From assembly GCA_017540945.1 (NCBI GenBank), contig JAFYAB010000006.1:1-42080 (forward strand): a stretch of DNA of 42,080 nt. The letters are read 5' to 3'. Below the pieces are notes generated by a model, which made no database searches, was not told where the DNA came from, and was given only the letters and a program-made list of their open reading frames with translations. Positions 22,662 through 31,551 of the stretch are shown here, one piece after another. Each line of letters begins with the position of its first letter. The stretch's first letter is position 1. This stretch comes from Oscillospiraceae bacterium. Its GTDB lineage: Bacteria; Bacillota_A; Clostridia; Oscillospirales; Oscillospiraceae. Both the position numbers and the translations under genes were made by a program.

Positions 22662-25279
22662 TGAACGAACAAAACTATCTGATTGTTGACAGCGTAGAGG
22701 CGCTCAAGGAAGCCATTGCCCGCGTGCGGGCGGCGCAGCAACGTTTTGCCTCCTACACCCAGGAGCAGGTGGACGCGATCTTCCTGGCTGCGGCGACCGC
22801 GGCGAATCAGGCGCGCATACCCCTGGCCAGGCAGGCCGTGGCTGAGACCGGCATGGGCGTGGTGGAGGACAAGGTCATCAAAAACCACTACGCGGCCGAG
22901 TACATCTACAATCACTATCGCGGCGTCAAGACCTGCGGCGTGATTGCGGAGGACAAGGCCTACGGCCTGAAAACCATTGCCGAGCCCGTCGGCCTGGTCG
23001 GCGCTGTCATCCCCACGACAAACCCAACCTCCACCGCGATCTTCAAGACTCTGCTGGCACTGAAGACCCGCAACGGCATGATCATCAGCCCCCACCCCAG
23101 GGCCAAGGCCTGCACCGCCGCGGCTGCGAAAATCGTTCTGGAGGCCGCAGTCAAGGCCGGCGCGCCCGAGGGGATCATCGCATGGATCGACGTCCCCAGC
23201 CTGGAAATGACCAACCTGCTGATGAAGGAAGCGGACGTGATCCTGGCCACCGGCGGTCCCGGTATGGTGAAGGCCGCCTACTCCAGCGGCAAGCCCGCTC
23301 TGGGCGTCGGCGCCGGCAACACGCCCGCCATCATTGACGACACGGCGGATATTGTGATGGCTGTCAGCTCGATCATCCATTCCAAGACCTTTGACAACGG
23401 CATGATCTGCGCCTCCGAGCAGTCTGTCATCGTGTTGGACGGCGTCTATGAGCAGGTCAAGGCGGAGTTCGCTGCAAGAGGCTGCTACTTCCTGGACGCC
23501 GGGGAAACTGAGAAGGTCCGCAAGACCATTCTGATCAACGGTGCTTTGAACGCGAAGATCGTAGGCCAGAAGGCTGCGAAAATTGCGGCGCTGGCCGGCC
23601 TCACGGTCCCCGAGTCTGCCAAGATCCTGATCGGCGAGGTGCAGAGTGTGGAGCTCTCCGAGGAGTTTGCCCATGAGAAGCTCTCTCCCGTGCTGGCGAT
23701 GTATCGGGCCTCCGACATTCAGGACGCCTTCACCAAGGCGGAGCAGCTGATCGCCGACGGCGGTTACGGCCATACCTCCTCCATCTATTTGAACGTGAAG
23801 ACGGAACAGGCCAAGCTCGAAGAGTTCTCCGCGAGAATGAAGACCTGCCGGATTCTGGTCAACACGCCCTCCTCTCACGGCGGTCTGGGCGACCTGTACA
23901 ACTTCAAGCTCACCCCGTCCCTGACCTTGGGCTGCGGCTCCTGGGGCGGCAACTCCGTCAGCGAGAACGTGGGCTGCAAGCACTTGCTGAACATCAAAAC
24001 CGTGGCCGAAAGGAGAGAAAACATGCTTTGGTTCCGCGCCCCGGAGAAGGTCTATCTCAAGAAGGGCTGCCTGCCGGTGGCTCTGGATGAACTGAAAACT
24101 GTGATGCACAAGAAGCGCTGCTTCGTGGTCACGGATCGCTTTCTCTATGAGAACGGTCACACCAAGCCCATCACAGACAAGCTCGATGAAATGGGCATTG
24201 TGCACACCTGCTTCTTTGACGTAGCGCCCGATCCCACACTGGCATCCGCAAAGGCCGGCGCCGAGCAGATGAAGATCTTCAAGCCCGATTGCATCATCGC
24301 GCTGGGCGGCGGCTCCGCTATGGACGCAGGAAAGATCATGTGGGTCCTCTACGAGCATCCCGAGGTGGACTTTATGGATATGGCCATGCGTTTTATCGAC
24401 ATTCGCAAGCGTGTCTACACCTTCCCCAAGATGGGGGAGAAGGCCTACTTCATCGCCGTCCCCACCTCCGCGGGCACCGGCTCCGAGGTCACTCCGTTTG
24501 CAGTCATCACCGACGAGAAGACCGGCGTCAAGTACCCGCTGGCTGACTATGAGCTCCTGCCCAAGATGGCAATCATCGACACCGACTTCCACATGACGGC
24601 GCCCAGAGGCCTTACCGCCTCCTCCGGCATCGACGCTGTGACCCACGCGCTGGAGGCCTACGCCTCCATGATGGCGACCCAGTACACCGACAGCCTCGCG
24701 ATTCAAGCCCTCAAGGACATTTTCGCCTATCTGCCCCGAGCCTATGACAACGGACAGACCGACGTGGAGGCCAGAGAGAAGATGGCCAACGCGGCTACCA
24801 TGGCGGGCATGGCCTTTGCCAACGCCTTCCTGGGTGTCTGCCACTCTATGGCCCATAAGCTGGGCGCTTTCCATCATCTCCCCCACGGCGTCGCCAACGC
24901 GCTGCTGATCTGCCAGGTCCTGCGCTTCAACGCCAGCGAGGTTCCCACCAAAATGGGCACCTTCCCCCAGTATGACCATCCCCACACCCTGCGGCGCTAC
25001 GCGGAGGTGGCTGAGACCCTGGGCTTCGGCGGCAAGGACGACAGAGAATCTCTGGAAAATCTGATTGCCGCCGTCAAGGCGTTGGAGGAGCGGGTCGGCA
25101 TCAAGAAGACGATCCGCGACTATGGCATCGACGAGCAGGATTTCCTGAATCGGATGGACGCCATGGTCGAACAGGCCTTTGACGATCAGTGCACCGGCGC
25201 GAACCCTCGCTATCCGCTGATGAGCGAGCTGAAACAGATGTATCTAAACGCCTACTACGGCAACGACGACGCGGTTTAA
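22658..25279 (+). CDS. adhE: Bifunctional acetaldehyde-CoA/alcohol dehydrogenase AdhE
   Basis: An 873-residue fusion enzyme converting acetyl-CoA to acetaldehyde and then ethanol with two NADH. The N-terminal aldehyde dehydrogenase half has GVGAGNTPAIIDD and the catalytic Cys near 251 (GMICASEQS). The linker is around residue 445, after which the iron alcohol dehydrogenase half shows GGGSAMDAGKIMW, SSGIDAVTHALEAYAS and GVCHSMAHKLGAFHHLPHG with the iron-binding histidines. AdhE usually forms long filaments (spirosomes). The ATG at 22658 (or 22661) follows AGAAAGGAACGC and overlaps the rex stop. AdhE is a classical Rex target, which fits its position. Confidence 0.96.
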   Translation: MMNEQNYLIVDSVEALKEAIARVRAAQQRFASYTQEQVDAIFLAAATAANQARIPLARQAVAETGMGVVEDKVIKNHYAAEYIYNHYRGVKTCGVIAEDKAYGLKTIAEPVGLVGAVIPTTNPTSTAIFKTLLALKTRNGMIISPHPRAKACTAAAAKIVLEAAVKAGAPEGIIAWIDVPSLEMTNLLMKEADVILATGGPGMVKAAYSSGKPALGVGAGNTPAIIDDTADIVMAVSSIIHSKTFDNGMICASEQSVIVLDGVYEQVKAEFAARGCYFLDAGETEKVRKTILINGALNAKIVGQKAAKIAALAGLTVPESAKILIGEVQSVELSEEFAHEKLSPVLAMYRASDIQDAFTKAEQLIADGGYGHTSSIYLNVKTEQAKLEEFSARMKTCRILVNTPSSHGGLGDLYNFKLTPSLTLGCGSWGGNSVSENVGCKHLLNIKTVAERRENMLWFRAPEKVYLKKGCLPVALDELKTVMHKKRCFVVTDRFLYENGHTKPITDKLDEMGIVHTCFFDVAPDPTLASAKAGAEQMKIFKPDCIIALGGGSAMDAGKIMWVLYEHPEVDFMDMAMRFIDIRKRVYTFPKMGEKAYFIAVPTSAGTGSEVTPFAVITDEKTGVKYPLADYELLPKMAIIDTDFHMTAPRGLTASSGIDAVTHALEAYASMMATQYTDSLAIQALKDIFAYLPRAYDNGQTDVEAREKMANAATMAGMAFANAFLGVCHSMAHKLGAFHHLPHGVANALLICQVLRFNASEVPTKMGTFPQYDHPHTLRRYAEVAETLGFGGKDDRESLENLIAAVKALEERVGIKKTIRDYGIDEQDFLNRMDAMVEQAFDDQCTGANPRYPLMSELKQMYLNAYYGNDDAV

Positions 25280-25291
25280 GGAGGAAAAGCT

Positions 25292-26041
25292 ATGAAATTG
25301 GATCGAGTCATTGCCGTCCGGAACAATAAGACAGTCTATCGGGACGGCGATTTTACCGCCAAGGTGTTTGACAGCGACTTTTCCAAGGTCTCTGTCCTCA
25401 CGGAGGCTCTGAATCTCGCGAAGATCGAGACCACCGGCCTCAAGGTCCCCAAGCTGCGCGAGGTCACCACCTACGAAGGCAAATGGACCATTATCAGCGA
25501 ATACATCCCCGGCAAGAGTATGTCCCGGCTGATGAAGGAGAACCCGGACAGAGTTGATGAGTATCTGGAACGGCTGGTCCGCCTACAGATCGAGCTTCAC
25601 CAGGCGGAATGCCCCATGCTCACCAATCTGACCGATAAGATGCACAGGAAGATCCGTGAGACCAAGCTGGACGCCACCACCCGCTATGAGCTGCGCACCC
25701 GTCTGAGCAGCATGGAGCGGAAGACCAAGGTCTGCCACGGCGATTTCTGCCCCAGCAACGTGATCATCACGCCCGACGACGAAGCCTATATCATCGACTG
25801 GTCCCATGCCACCCAGGGCAATCCCGATGCGGACGTGGCCCGCACCTATCTGGTCTTCTGCCTGCAGGGCAACTTTGAATGGGCCGAGAAGTATCTCAAG
25901 CTGATGTGCGATTTGGGCGACACCGCCAGGCAGGACGTCCAGAGATGGCTGCCCATCGTGGCCGCCTCCCAGTCCATCAAGGGAATCGCCGAGGAGCAGG
26001 AGCTGCTCCGTCGTTGGACGTCCGTCGTAGAATATGAATAA
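25292..26041 (+). CDS. APH/choline kinase-like phosphotransferase
   Basis: A 249-residue protein with the kinase-like fold of the aminoglycoside phosphotransferase/choline kinase superfamily. The catalytic loop is CHGDFCPSNVII and the metal-binding motif IIDWSHATQGNPDADVAR. A short lobe with FTAKVF provides the likely ATP-binding Lys. An antibiotic resistance role is unlikely: it sits 12 bases after adhE and 22 bases before a ferredoxin-like gene inside the redox operon. A small-molecule or protein substrate is possible. The presence of a SpoIIE-type phosphatase three genes on raises the idea of a kinase/phosphatase pair, which is inference only. Confidence 0.8.
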   Translation: MKLDRVIAVRNNKTVYRDGDFTAKVFDSDFSKVSVLTEALNLAKIETTGLKVPKLREVTTYEGKWTIISEYIPGKSMSRLMKENPDRVDEYLERLVRLQIELHQAECPMLTNLTDKMHRKIRETKLDATTRYELRTRLSSMERKTKVCHGDFCPSNVIITPDDEAYIIDWSHATQGNPDADVARTYLVFCLQGNFEWAEKYLKLMCDLGDTARQDVQRWLPIVAASQSIKGIAEEQELLRRWTSVVEYE

Positions 26042-26063
26042 CTGACCGAGGAGGAAACAAAAC

Positions 26064-26318
26064 ATGTTGAATGTAACCATTTGCATCGGAAGCTCCTGTC
26101 ACCTCAAGGGCTCCAGAGATGTGGTTGAGAAGATGCAGAAGTTCATTGCGGACTACGGTCTGAAGGACCGCGTCGAGCTCAGCGGCGCCTTCTGCATGGG
26201 GCACTGCCAGGAAGGCGTCTGCGTGACCGTGGACGGAGCGCTGCATTCCGTCGCCCCGGAGACAACGGAGGATTTCTTCCGCCGTGAGGTGCTCAGCAGA
26301 TTCCCGAATGGGAGGTAG
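26064..26318 (+). CDS. Small thioredoxin-like [2Fe-2S] ferredoxin
   Basis: An 84-residue protein with the fold of the NuoE C-terminal domain. Four Cys ligands are seen in VTICIGSSCHLKGS and GAFCMGHCQEGVCVTVDG (a fifth Cys is present). It probably passes electrons to or from the sensory hydrogenase encoded 5 bases downstream. Binding site GAGGAGGAAACAAA before ATG 26064. Similar small proteins commonly precede sensory-type [FeFe] hydrogenases in Clostridia. Confidence 0.85.
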   Translation: MLNVTICIGSSCHLKGSRDVVEKMQKFIADYGLKDRVELSGAFCMGHCQEGVCVTVDGALHSVAPETTEDFFRREVLSRFPNGR

Positions 26319-26323
26319 CCGCC

Positions 26324-27997
26324 ATGGCAAGCTGCCTGACCCTGAAAAAATCAAACTGTAAGAACTGTTATAAGTGCATTCGCTACTGCCCTGTGAAGTC
26401 CATCCGTTTTTCGGGCAATCAGGCGCACATCATGGAGGAGGACTGCGTTCTGTGCGGCCAGTGCTTCGTGGTCTGTCCGCAGAACGCAAAGCAGATCGTG
26501 GACGAAACCGAGAAGGTCAAGGTTCTGCTGTCTGCCGGCGATCCGGTCTATGCCAGCATCGCGCCTTCCTTTGTGGCGAACTATGAGGGGATCGGCATCA
26601 ACGCCATGCGCACCGCGCTGAAAAAGCTGGGCTTCGCCGGCGTGGAGGAGACCGCGCTCAGCGCCACCGTAGTAAAGACCGAATATGAACGGATTCTCAA
26701 CGAGGAAAAACGGGACGTGGTGATCTCCTCCTGCTGCCATTCTGTCAATCTGATGATCGAGAAGTATTTTCCCTCCGTTCTGCACTGTCTGGCGGACGTG
26801 CAGTCTCCCATGCAGGCGCACTGCGCGGCCATCAAACGGGAGCATCCCGAAGCAAAGACGGTCTTCATCGGCCCCTGCGTCGCCAAAAAGGACGAGGCGC
26901 AGCGCTATAAGGGCATTGTGGACGCGGTGTTGACCTTCGAGGAGCTGACCCAGTGGCTGAAGCGGGAGAAGATCAAGCTGACGCCGGAGCCGGAGGACAG
27001 CGACACAGGCAAGGCGAGACTTTTCCCCACCACCGGCGGCATTCTGAGATCCATGAACCTGAATGCTCCGGGCTGCAACTACATCGCCATCGGCGGGATG
27101 GACAACGTGATCGCCGCCCTGCGGGAGCTGGAGAAGGGACAGATCCACAAATGCTTCATCGAAATGTCCGCCTGTCCCGGAAGCTGCATCAGCGGGCCGG
27201 TCATGGAGAAGTATCACAAGGCCGTCATCAGCGGCAATATGGCGGTCAACAGCTATGCGGGCAAGACGGATTTTTCTGTCTCTCAGCCCTCGGCACAAGA
27301 GCTTCGCAAGCAGTTCCAGCCCCGCACCGCCCTGGCGGACCGGCCCTCCGAGACCCAGCTTGCCGAAATCCTGCGCAAAATGGGCAAGACAAAGCCGGAG
27401 GACGAGCTCAACTGCGGCAGCTGCGGCTATAACACCTGCCGGGACAAGGCCGTCGCCATCTATCAGGGCAAAGCGGATATCTCCATGTGCCTGCCTTTCC
27501 TGAAGGGCAAGGCGGAGAGCTTCTCCGGGAATATCATGAACAATACGCCGAATGCTGTGCTTCTTCTGAACGACAGCCTGGAGGTACAGCAGGTCAACGC
27601 CGCCGCGCAAAAGCTGCTGAACATCCGCTATGCCTCCGATATCCTGGGAGACCAGGTGATCCGAATCCTGGAGCCCGCTCCCTTTATGGAGGTCCTTCGC
27701 ACCGGCCGGAGCGTCCGGGAAAAGCGGATCTATCTGGCGGAGTATGACAAAACCGTAGAGCAGACCATCGTCTACGACCGCGAGTACCATCAGCTGATCT
27801 GCATTATGCGCGATGTCACTGAGGCCGAGCGGGATCGGGAGCAGAAGGAAAGCCTGAACCGTCAGACCGCGGAGGTCGCCGACCGGGTGGTGGAAAAGCA
27901 GATGCGCATCGTCCAGCAGATCGCCTCCCTGTTGGGTGAGACGGCGGCTGAGACGAAAATTGCGCTGACCAAGCTGAAGGAGTCCATCCATGAGTAA
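26324..27997 (+). CDS. Sensory-type [FeFe] hydrogenase with PAS domain (HydS-like)
   Basis: A 557-residue protein in four parts: two [4Fe-4S] sites (CKNCYKCIRYCPVKSI, CVLCGQCFVVCPQNA), an H-cluster domain, a further Fe-S domain (NCGSCGYNTCRDKAVAI near residue 370) and a PAS domain (NTPNAVLLLNDSLEVQQVN). The H-cluster motifs depart from catalytic enzymes: SSCCHSV replaces TSCCPxW, GPCVAKKDE replaces MPCxxKKxE and SACPGSCISGP replaces MACPGGCxxG. The Cys ligands remain, so H2 may still bind. Such group C hydrogenases are regarded as H2 sensors. Its end overlaps the phosphatase gene by 8 bases, which suggests that the two act together. It may also adjust HydABC production or activity. Confidence 0.9.
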   Translation: MASCLTLKKSNCKNCYKCIRYCPVKSIRFSGNQAHIMEEDCVLCGQCFVVCPQNAKQIVDETEKVKVLLSAGDPVYASIAPSFVANYEGIGINAMRTALKKLGFAGVEETALSATVVKTEYERILNEEKRDVVISSCCHSVNLMIEKYFPSVLHCLADVQSPMQAHCAAIKREHPEAKTVFIGPCVAKKDEAQRYKGIVDAVLTFEELTQWLKREKIKLTPEPEDSDTGKARLFPTTGGILRSMNLNAPGCNYIAIGGMDNVIAALRELEKGQIHKCFIEMSACPGSCISGPVMEKYHKAVISGNMAVNSYAGKTDFSVSQPSAQELRKQFQPRTALADRPSETQLAEILRKMGKTKPEDELNCGSCGYNTCRDKAVAIYQGKADISMCLPFLKGKAESFSGNIMNNTPNAVLLLNDSLEVQQVNAAAQKLLNIRYASDILGDQVIRILEPAPFMEVLRTGRSVREKRIYLAEYDKTVEQTIVYDREYHQLICIMRDVTEAERDREQKESLNRQTAEVADRVVEKQMRIVQQIASLLGETAAETKIALTKLKESIHE

Positions 27998-29162
27998 CTT
28001 TTGCGCTGACATCGGTTATCTGAGCGTCAATCACTATGGGGAAGAGCTCTGCGGCGACCATGTAGACGTGGTGCCCGGGGACGAAAGCTCCACCGTTGTC
28101 GTACTGGCGGACGGTCTTGGCAGCGGCGTCAAGGCGAGCATTCTTTCGACGCTGACCTCGAAGATCATCTCCACCATGCTGGCGGCGGGGCTGTCCCTGG
28201 AGGACTGCGTATCCACCATCGCCGCCACCCTTCCTGTGGACGCGCAGCGCGGCGTGGCCTACTCCACCTTCACCATCCTGCATATCCGCAACAACGTGAC
28301 GGCGGATCTGATCCAGTATGACAACCCGCTGGCGATCCTGATCCGGGACGGCGTGAACTGCGACTATCCCCGCACGGAAGCCCGGGTGGAGGGGAAAAAG
28401 ATCTACCGCTCCAGCCTTCGTCTGCAGGAGAACGACACCTTTATCCTCATGAGCGACGGCTGCCCCCACGCCGGGATCGGCGTCGCATACAATTTCGGAT
28501 GGCGGCGGGAGGAGATCATCGACTTTATGGAGCCGCTGGCGACGGTGGGTTATACCGCTAAGACCCTGGCGACTCTGCTGGTCAACGAGTGCTTCCAGCT
28601 CTACGGCGGTCAGCCGGGCGACGACGCCACGGCCTGCGTGGTCAAGATCCGCAAGCGCACGCCCATGAACATGCTCTTCGGCCCGCCCGCCAACCGGGAC
28701 GACGGTCCCCGCATGATGTCCCTGTTCTTTTCCAAGGAGGGCAAGCACATCATCTGCGGCGGCACCACCGCCTCCATCGCCGCGAAATATTTGGGCAAAC
28801 GGCTGGATACCACGCTGAATTACGTGAGCAGGGACGTTCCGCCGATTTCCAAAATCGAAGGCGTCGATCTGGTCACCGAGGGCGTCATCACTGTGAACAA
28901 GGTGTTGGAATATGCAAAGGACTATCTGGCCGATAACACGAGCTACGAAAAATGGAACTTCCAGGCGGACGCAGCCTCTCAGATCGCGCGGTTGCTCTTC
29001 GAGGAAGCCACCGACATCAATTTCTATGTTGGCCGGGCCATCAATCCCGCCCATCAGGACCCCAAGCTCCCCATCAATTTCAGTATCAAGATGAACCTTG
29101 TCAAGGAGCTTTCCGCCTGCCTGGAGCAGATGGGAAAGCGCATCAAGGTCAGCTATTTCTGA
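27990..29162 (+). CDS. SpoIIE-family protein phosphatase
   Basis: A 390-residue PP2C-type serine/threonine phosphatase. Metal-binding Asp residues lie in VVVLADGLGSGVKAS, FILMSDGCPHAG and GGQPGDDATACVV. After about residue 225 comes a separate conserved domain of unknown role (GKHIICGGTTASIAAKYLG, then DLVTEGVITVNKVLEYAKDY). The start overlaps the sensory hydrogenase gene, so hydrogen or redox state is the likely input. The target phosphoprotein is not visible; no anti-sigma antagonist is encoded nearby. This gene pair is known beside clostridial hydrogenases. Confidence 0.88.
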   Translation: MSNFCADIGYLSVNHYGEELCGDHVDVVPGDESSTVVVLADGLGSGVKASILSTLTSKIISTMLAAGLSLEDCVSTIAATLPVDAQRGVAYSTFTILHIRNNVTADLIQYDNPLAILIRDGVNCDYPRTEARVEGKKIYRSSLRLQENDTFILMSDGCPHAGIGVAYNFGWRREEIIDFMEPLATVGYTAKTLATLLVNECFQLYGGQPGDDATACVVKIRKRTPMNMLFGPPANRDDGPRMMSLFFSKEGKHIICGGTTASIAAKYLGKRLDTTLNYVSRDVPPISKIEGVDLVTEGVITVNKVLEYAKDYLADNTSYEKWNFQADAASQIARLLFEEATDINFYVGRAINPAHQDPKLPINFSIKMNLVKELSACLEQMGKRIKVSYF

Positions 29163-29175
29163 CAGAGGAACGACT

Positions 29176-29673
29176 ATGGAAAAAAGATTTGATTTTACAA
29201 AGGTCGATGAGATCCTGACAAGCTATCCGCGGAACGAGCATTCCACCATTGCCATTCTGCAGGACATCCAGGAGCACTACCATTACCTGCCCAGGGAGGT
29301 TTTTCCCTATGTGGCGAAGGCCATCGGCGTTGGCGAAGCCCGGCTCTACGGCGTCGCGACCTTCTATGAAAACTTCTCTCTGGAGCCCAAGGGCAAGTAC
29401 GTGATCCGCTGCTGCGACGGCACCGCCTGTCACGTGCGCGGCTCCACCCCCATCCTGAACCAGCTGCGCAAGGAACTGGGACTCAGCGAAACGAAAAAGA
29501 CCACGGACGATCTGAATTTCACTGTGGAAACCGTCTCCTGCCTGGGCGCCTGCGGCCTGGCGCCTGTGCTGACCGTCAACGGCGAGGTCCATCCCGCCAT
29601 GACGCCGGCATCGGCCTCCGAGCTGCTGAAGACGCTCCGGGCGGAAATCGAGAAGGAGGCCGGAAATGAATAA
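29176..29673 (+). CDS. hydC: HydC, NuoE-like [2Fe-2S] subunit of the bifurcating hydrogenase
   Basis: A 165-residue NuoE-family protein. Ligands are seen in CCDGTACHVRGS and VSCLGACGLAPVLTVNG. The N-terminal part YPRNEHSTIAILQDIQEHYHYLP is standard. It carries electrons between the flavoprotein HydB and HydA. ATG 29176 follows CAGAGGAACGAC; the end overlaps hydB by 8 bases. Confidence 0.93.
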   Translation: MEKRFDFTKVDEILTSYPRNEHSTIAILQDIQEHYHYLPREVFPYVAKAIGVGEARLYGVATFYENFSLEPKGKYVIRCCDGTACHVRGSTPILNQLRKELGLSETKKTTDDLNFTVETVSCLGACGLAPVLTVNGEVHPAMTPASASELLKTLRAEIEKEAGNE

Positions 29674-31549
29674 ACTGAACTCCCATGAGGCCCTTCGGAG
29701 CTTCCGTGAAGCCTGCGAGCAGGCCCTTCGCTGCGAGCGCACCAAGATCCTGATCTGCGGCGGCACCGGCTGCGTGGCCGGCGGCTCTCTGAAAATCTAC
29801 GCCAGACTGCAGGAGCTGCTGACCCAGCGGGGCATCCCCGTGGAGCTGGAGCTGGCGGAGGAGCCCCACCGCGACGTGGTTGGAATCAAGAAGAGCGGCT
29901 GCCACGGCTTCTGCGAGATGGGGCCCCTGGTCCGCATCGAGCCCCAGGGCTGGCTGTACACCAAGGTCCAACTCTCCGACTGCGAGGAGATCGTGGAAAA
30001 GACAATCCTGGGCGGAGAACCCATCGATCGTCTGGCCTATCGGCAGAACGGGGAGATCTATCGCAGACAGGAGGAGATCCCCTTCTATCAGAAGCAGACG
30101 CGGCTGGTTTTGGGCTCCTGCGGCCACATCAACGCCTCGTCCATCCGGGAGTACGTTGCCATGGGCGGCTATTCCGCTCTGGAAAAGTGCCTCTTTGAGC
30201 TGGACCCGCCTCTGATCGGCGAGGCAGTCACCAAATCCAACCTCCGCGGCAGAGGCGGCGGCGGGTTCCCCACCGGAAAGAAGTGGGCCTCCTGCGCTGT
30301 GCAGCGGGAGACGCCCAAGTACATCGTCTGCAACGGCGATGAGGGCGACCCCGGCGCCTTCATGGACCGCTCCATCATGGAGGGCGATCCCCACAGGCTG
30401 CTGGAGGGCATGATGATTTCCGGCATTGCGATCGGCTCTCAGGAGGGCTACATTTACGTCCGCGCCGAATATCCCCTGGCGGTGGAGCGGCTGCGTACAG
30501 CGATCGAGCAGGCCGAGGAACTCGGTCTGCTGGGCGACAACATCCTGGGAACGGATTTCAGCTTCCGTATCCATATCAACCGCGGCGCCGGCGCCTTCGT
30601 CTGCGGCGAGGGCTCCGCCCTGACCGCCTCCATCGAGGGCAAGCGGGGCATGCCGCGGGTCAAGCCCCCCAGGACTGTGGAGCACGGCCTGTTTGAAAAG
30701 CCCACGAACCTGAACAACGTAGAGACCTACGCCAACGTCCCCGCCATCATTCTGAACGGGGCGGACTGGTACCGCTCCATCGGCCCCGAGAACAGCCCCG
30801 GCACCAAGGCGTTTGCCCTGACCGGCAGGATCAAAAATACGGGCCTGATCGAGGTCCCCATGGGCACCACCCTGCGGGAGGTCATTTTTGACATCGGCGG
30901 CGGCATGCGGGACGGCAGCAAATTCAAGGCTGTCCAGATCGGCGGCCCCTCCGGCGGCTGCCTGACGGAGAAGGATCTCGACATTCCTCTGGATTTCGAC
31001 TCTCTGAAGAAGGTCGGCGCCATGATCGGCTCCGGCGGTCTGGTCGTCATGGACGACACCACCTGCATGGTGGAGGTTGCCCGCTTCTTTATGAACTTTA
31101 CCCAAAACGAGTCCTGCGGCAAATGCGTTCCCTGCCGCGAGGGCACCAAGCGGATGTTGGAGATCCTGAACCGGATCACGGAGGGAAAGGGACAGGAGGG
31201 CGACATCGAGCTGCTGGAGGAGCTGGCGGACACCATCTCCAACACGGCCCTCTGCGGTCTGGGCAAGACAGCCGCTTCCCCTGTGGTCTCCACGATCCGG
31301 AGCTTCCGGGAGGAGTATGAGGCCCATATCCGCGAAAAGCGCTGTCCCGCCGGTCAGTGTGCAAAACTCCGGCGCTTTGCCATCGATCCGGCGCTGTGTA
31401 AGGGCTGCTCCAAGTGTGCCAGAAACTGCCCGGTCAACGCCATCAGCGGACAGCTCAAATCCCCCTATGTGATCGACCAGGAGAAATGTATCAAGTGCGG
31501 CGCTTGCAAGACGAATTGCAGCTTCGGCGCTGTGAAAGAGGAGGCCTGA
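29666..31549 (+). CDS. hydB: HydB, NuoF-like flavoprotein subunit of the bifurcating hydrogenase
   Basis: A 627-residue NADH-oxidising subunit. The N-terminal thioredoxin-like [2Fe-2S] domain (ILICGGTGCVAGGS, SGCHGFCEMGP) is followed by the FMN/NADH core (LRGRGGGGFPTGKKW, GDEGDPGAFMDR), the [4Fe-4S] site ESCGKCVPCREG, and a C-terminal two-[4Fe-4S] ferredoxin domain (CKGCSKCARNCPVNAI, CIKCGACKTNC). This order is that of HydB in electron-bifurcating HydABC, not of NuoF of complex I. It would oxidise NADH together with reduced ferredoxin to make H2, or run in reverse. Two bases separate it from hydA. Confidence 0.94.
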   Translation: MNKLNSHEALRSFREACEQALRCERTKILICGGTGCVAGGSLKIYARLQELLTQRGIPVELELAEEPHRDVVGIKKSGCHGFCEMGPLVRIEPQGWLYTKVQLSDCEEIVEKTILGGEPIDRLAYRQNGEIYRRQEEIPFYQKQTRLVLGSCGHINASSIREYVAMGGYSALEKCLFELDPPLIGEAVTKSNLRGRGGGGFPTGKKWASCAVQRETPKYIVCNGDEGDPGAFMDRSIMEGDPHRLLEGMMISGIAIGSQEGYIYVRAEYPLAVERLRTAIEQAEELGLLGDNILGTDFSFRIHINRGAGAFVCGEGSALTASIEGKRGMPRVKPPRTVEHGLFEKPTNLNNVETYANVPAIILNGADWYRSIGPENSPGTKAFALTGRIKNTGLIEVPMGTTLREVIFDIGGGMRDGSKFKAVQIGGPSGGCLTEKDLDIPLDFDSLKKVGAMIGSGGLVVMDDTTCMVEVARFFMNFTQNESCGKCVPCREGTKRMLEILNRITEGKGQEGDIELLEELADTISNTALCGLGKTAASPVVSTIRSFREEYEAHIREKRCPAGQCAKLRRFAIDPALCKGCSKCARNCPVNAISGQLKSPYVIDQEKCIKCGACKTNCSFGAVKEEA

Positions 31550-31551
31550 GT

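Noticed and set aside
22427..24985. Minus-strand open frame of 852 codons over adhE
   Set aside because: Antisense of AdhE caused by third-position GC bias; low-complexity His/Gly/Val-rich product.
25292..26041. Aminoglycoside resistance gene
   Set aside because: The kinase fold is shared, but the place inside a redox operon and lack of mobile context do not support resistance.
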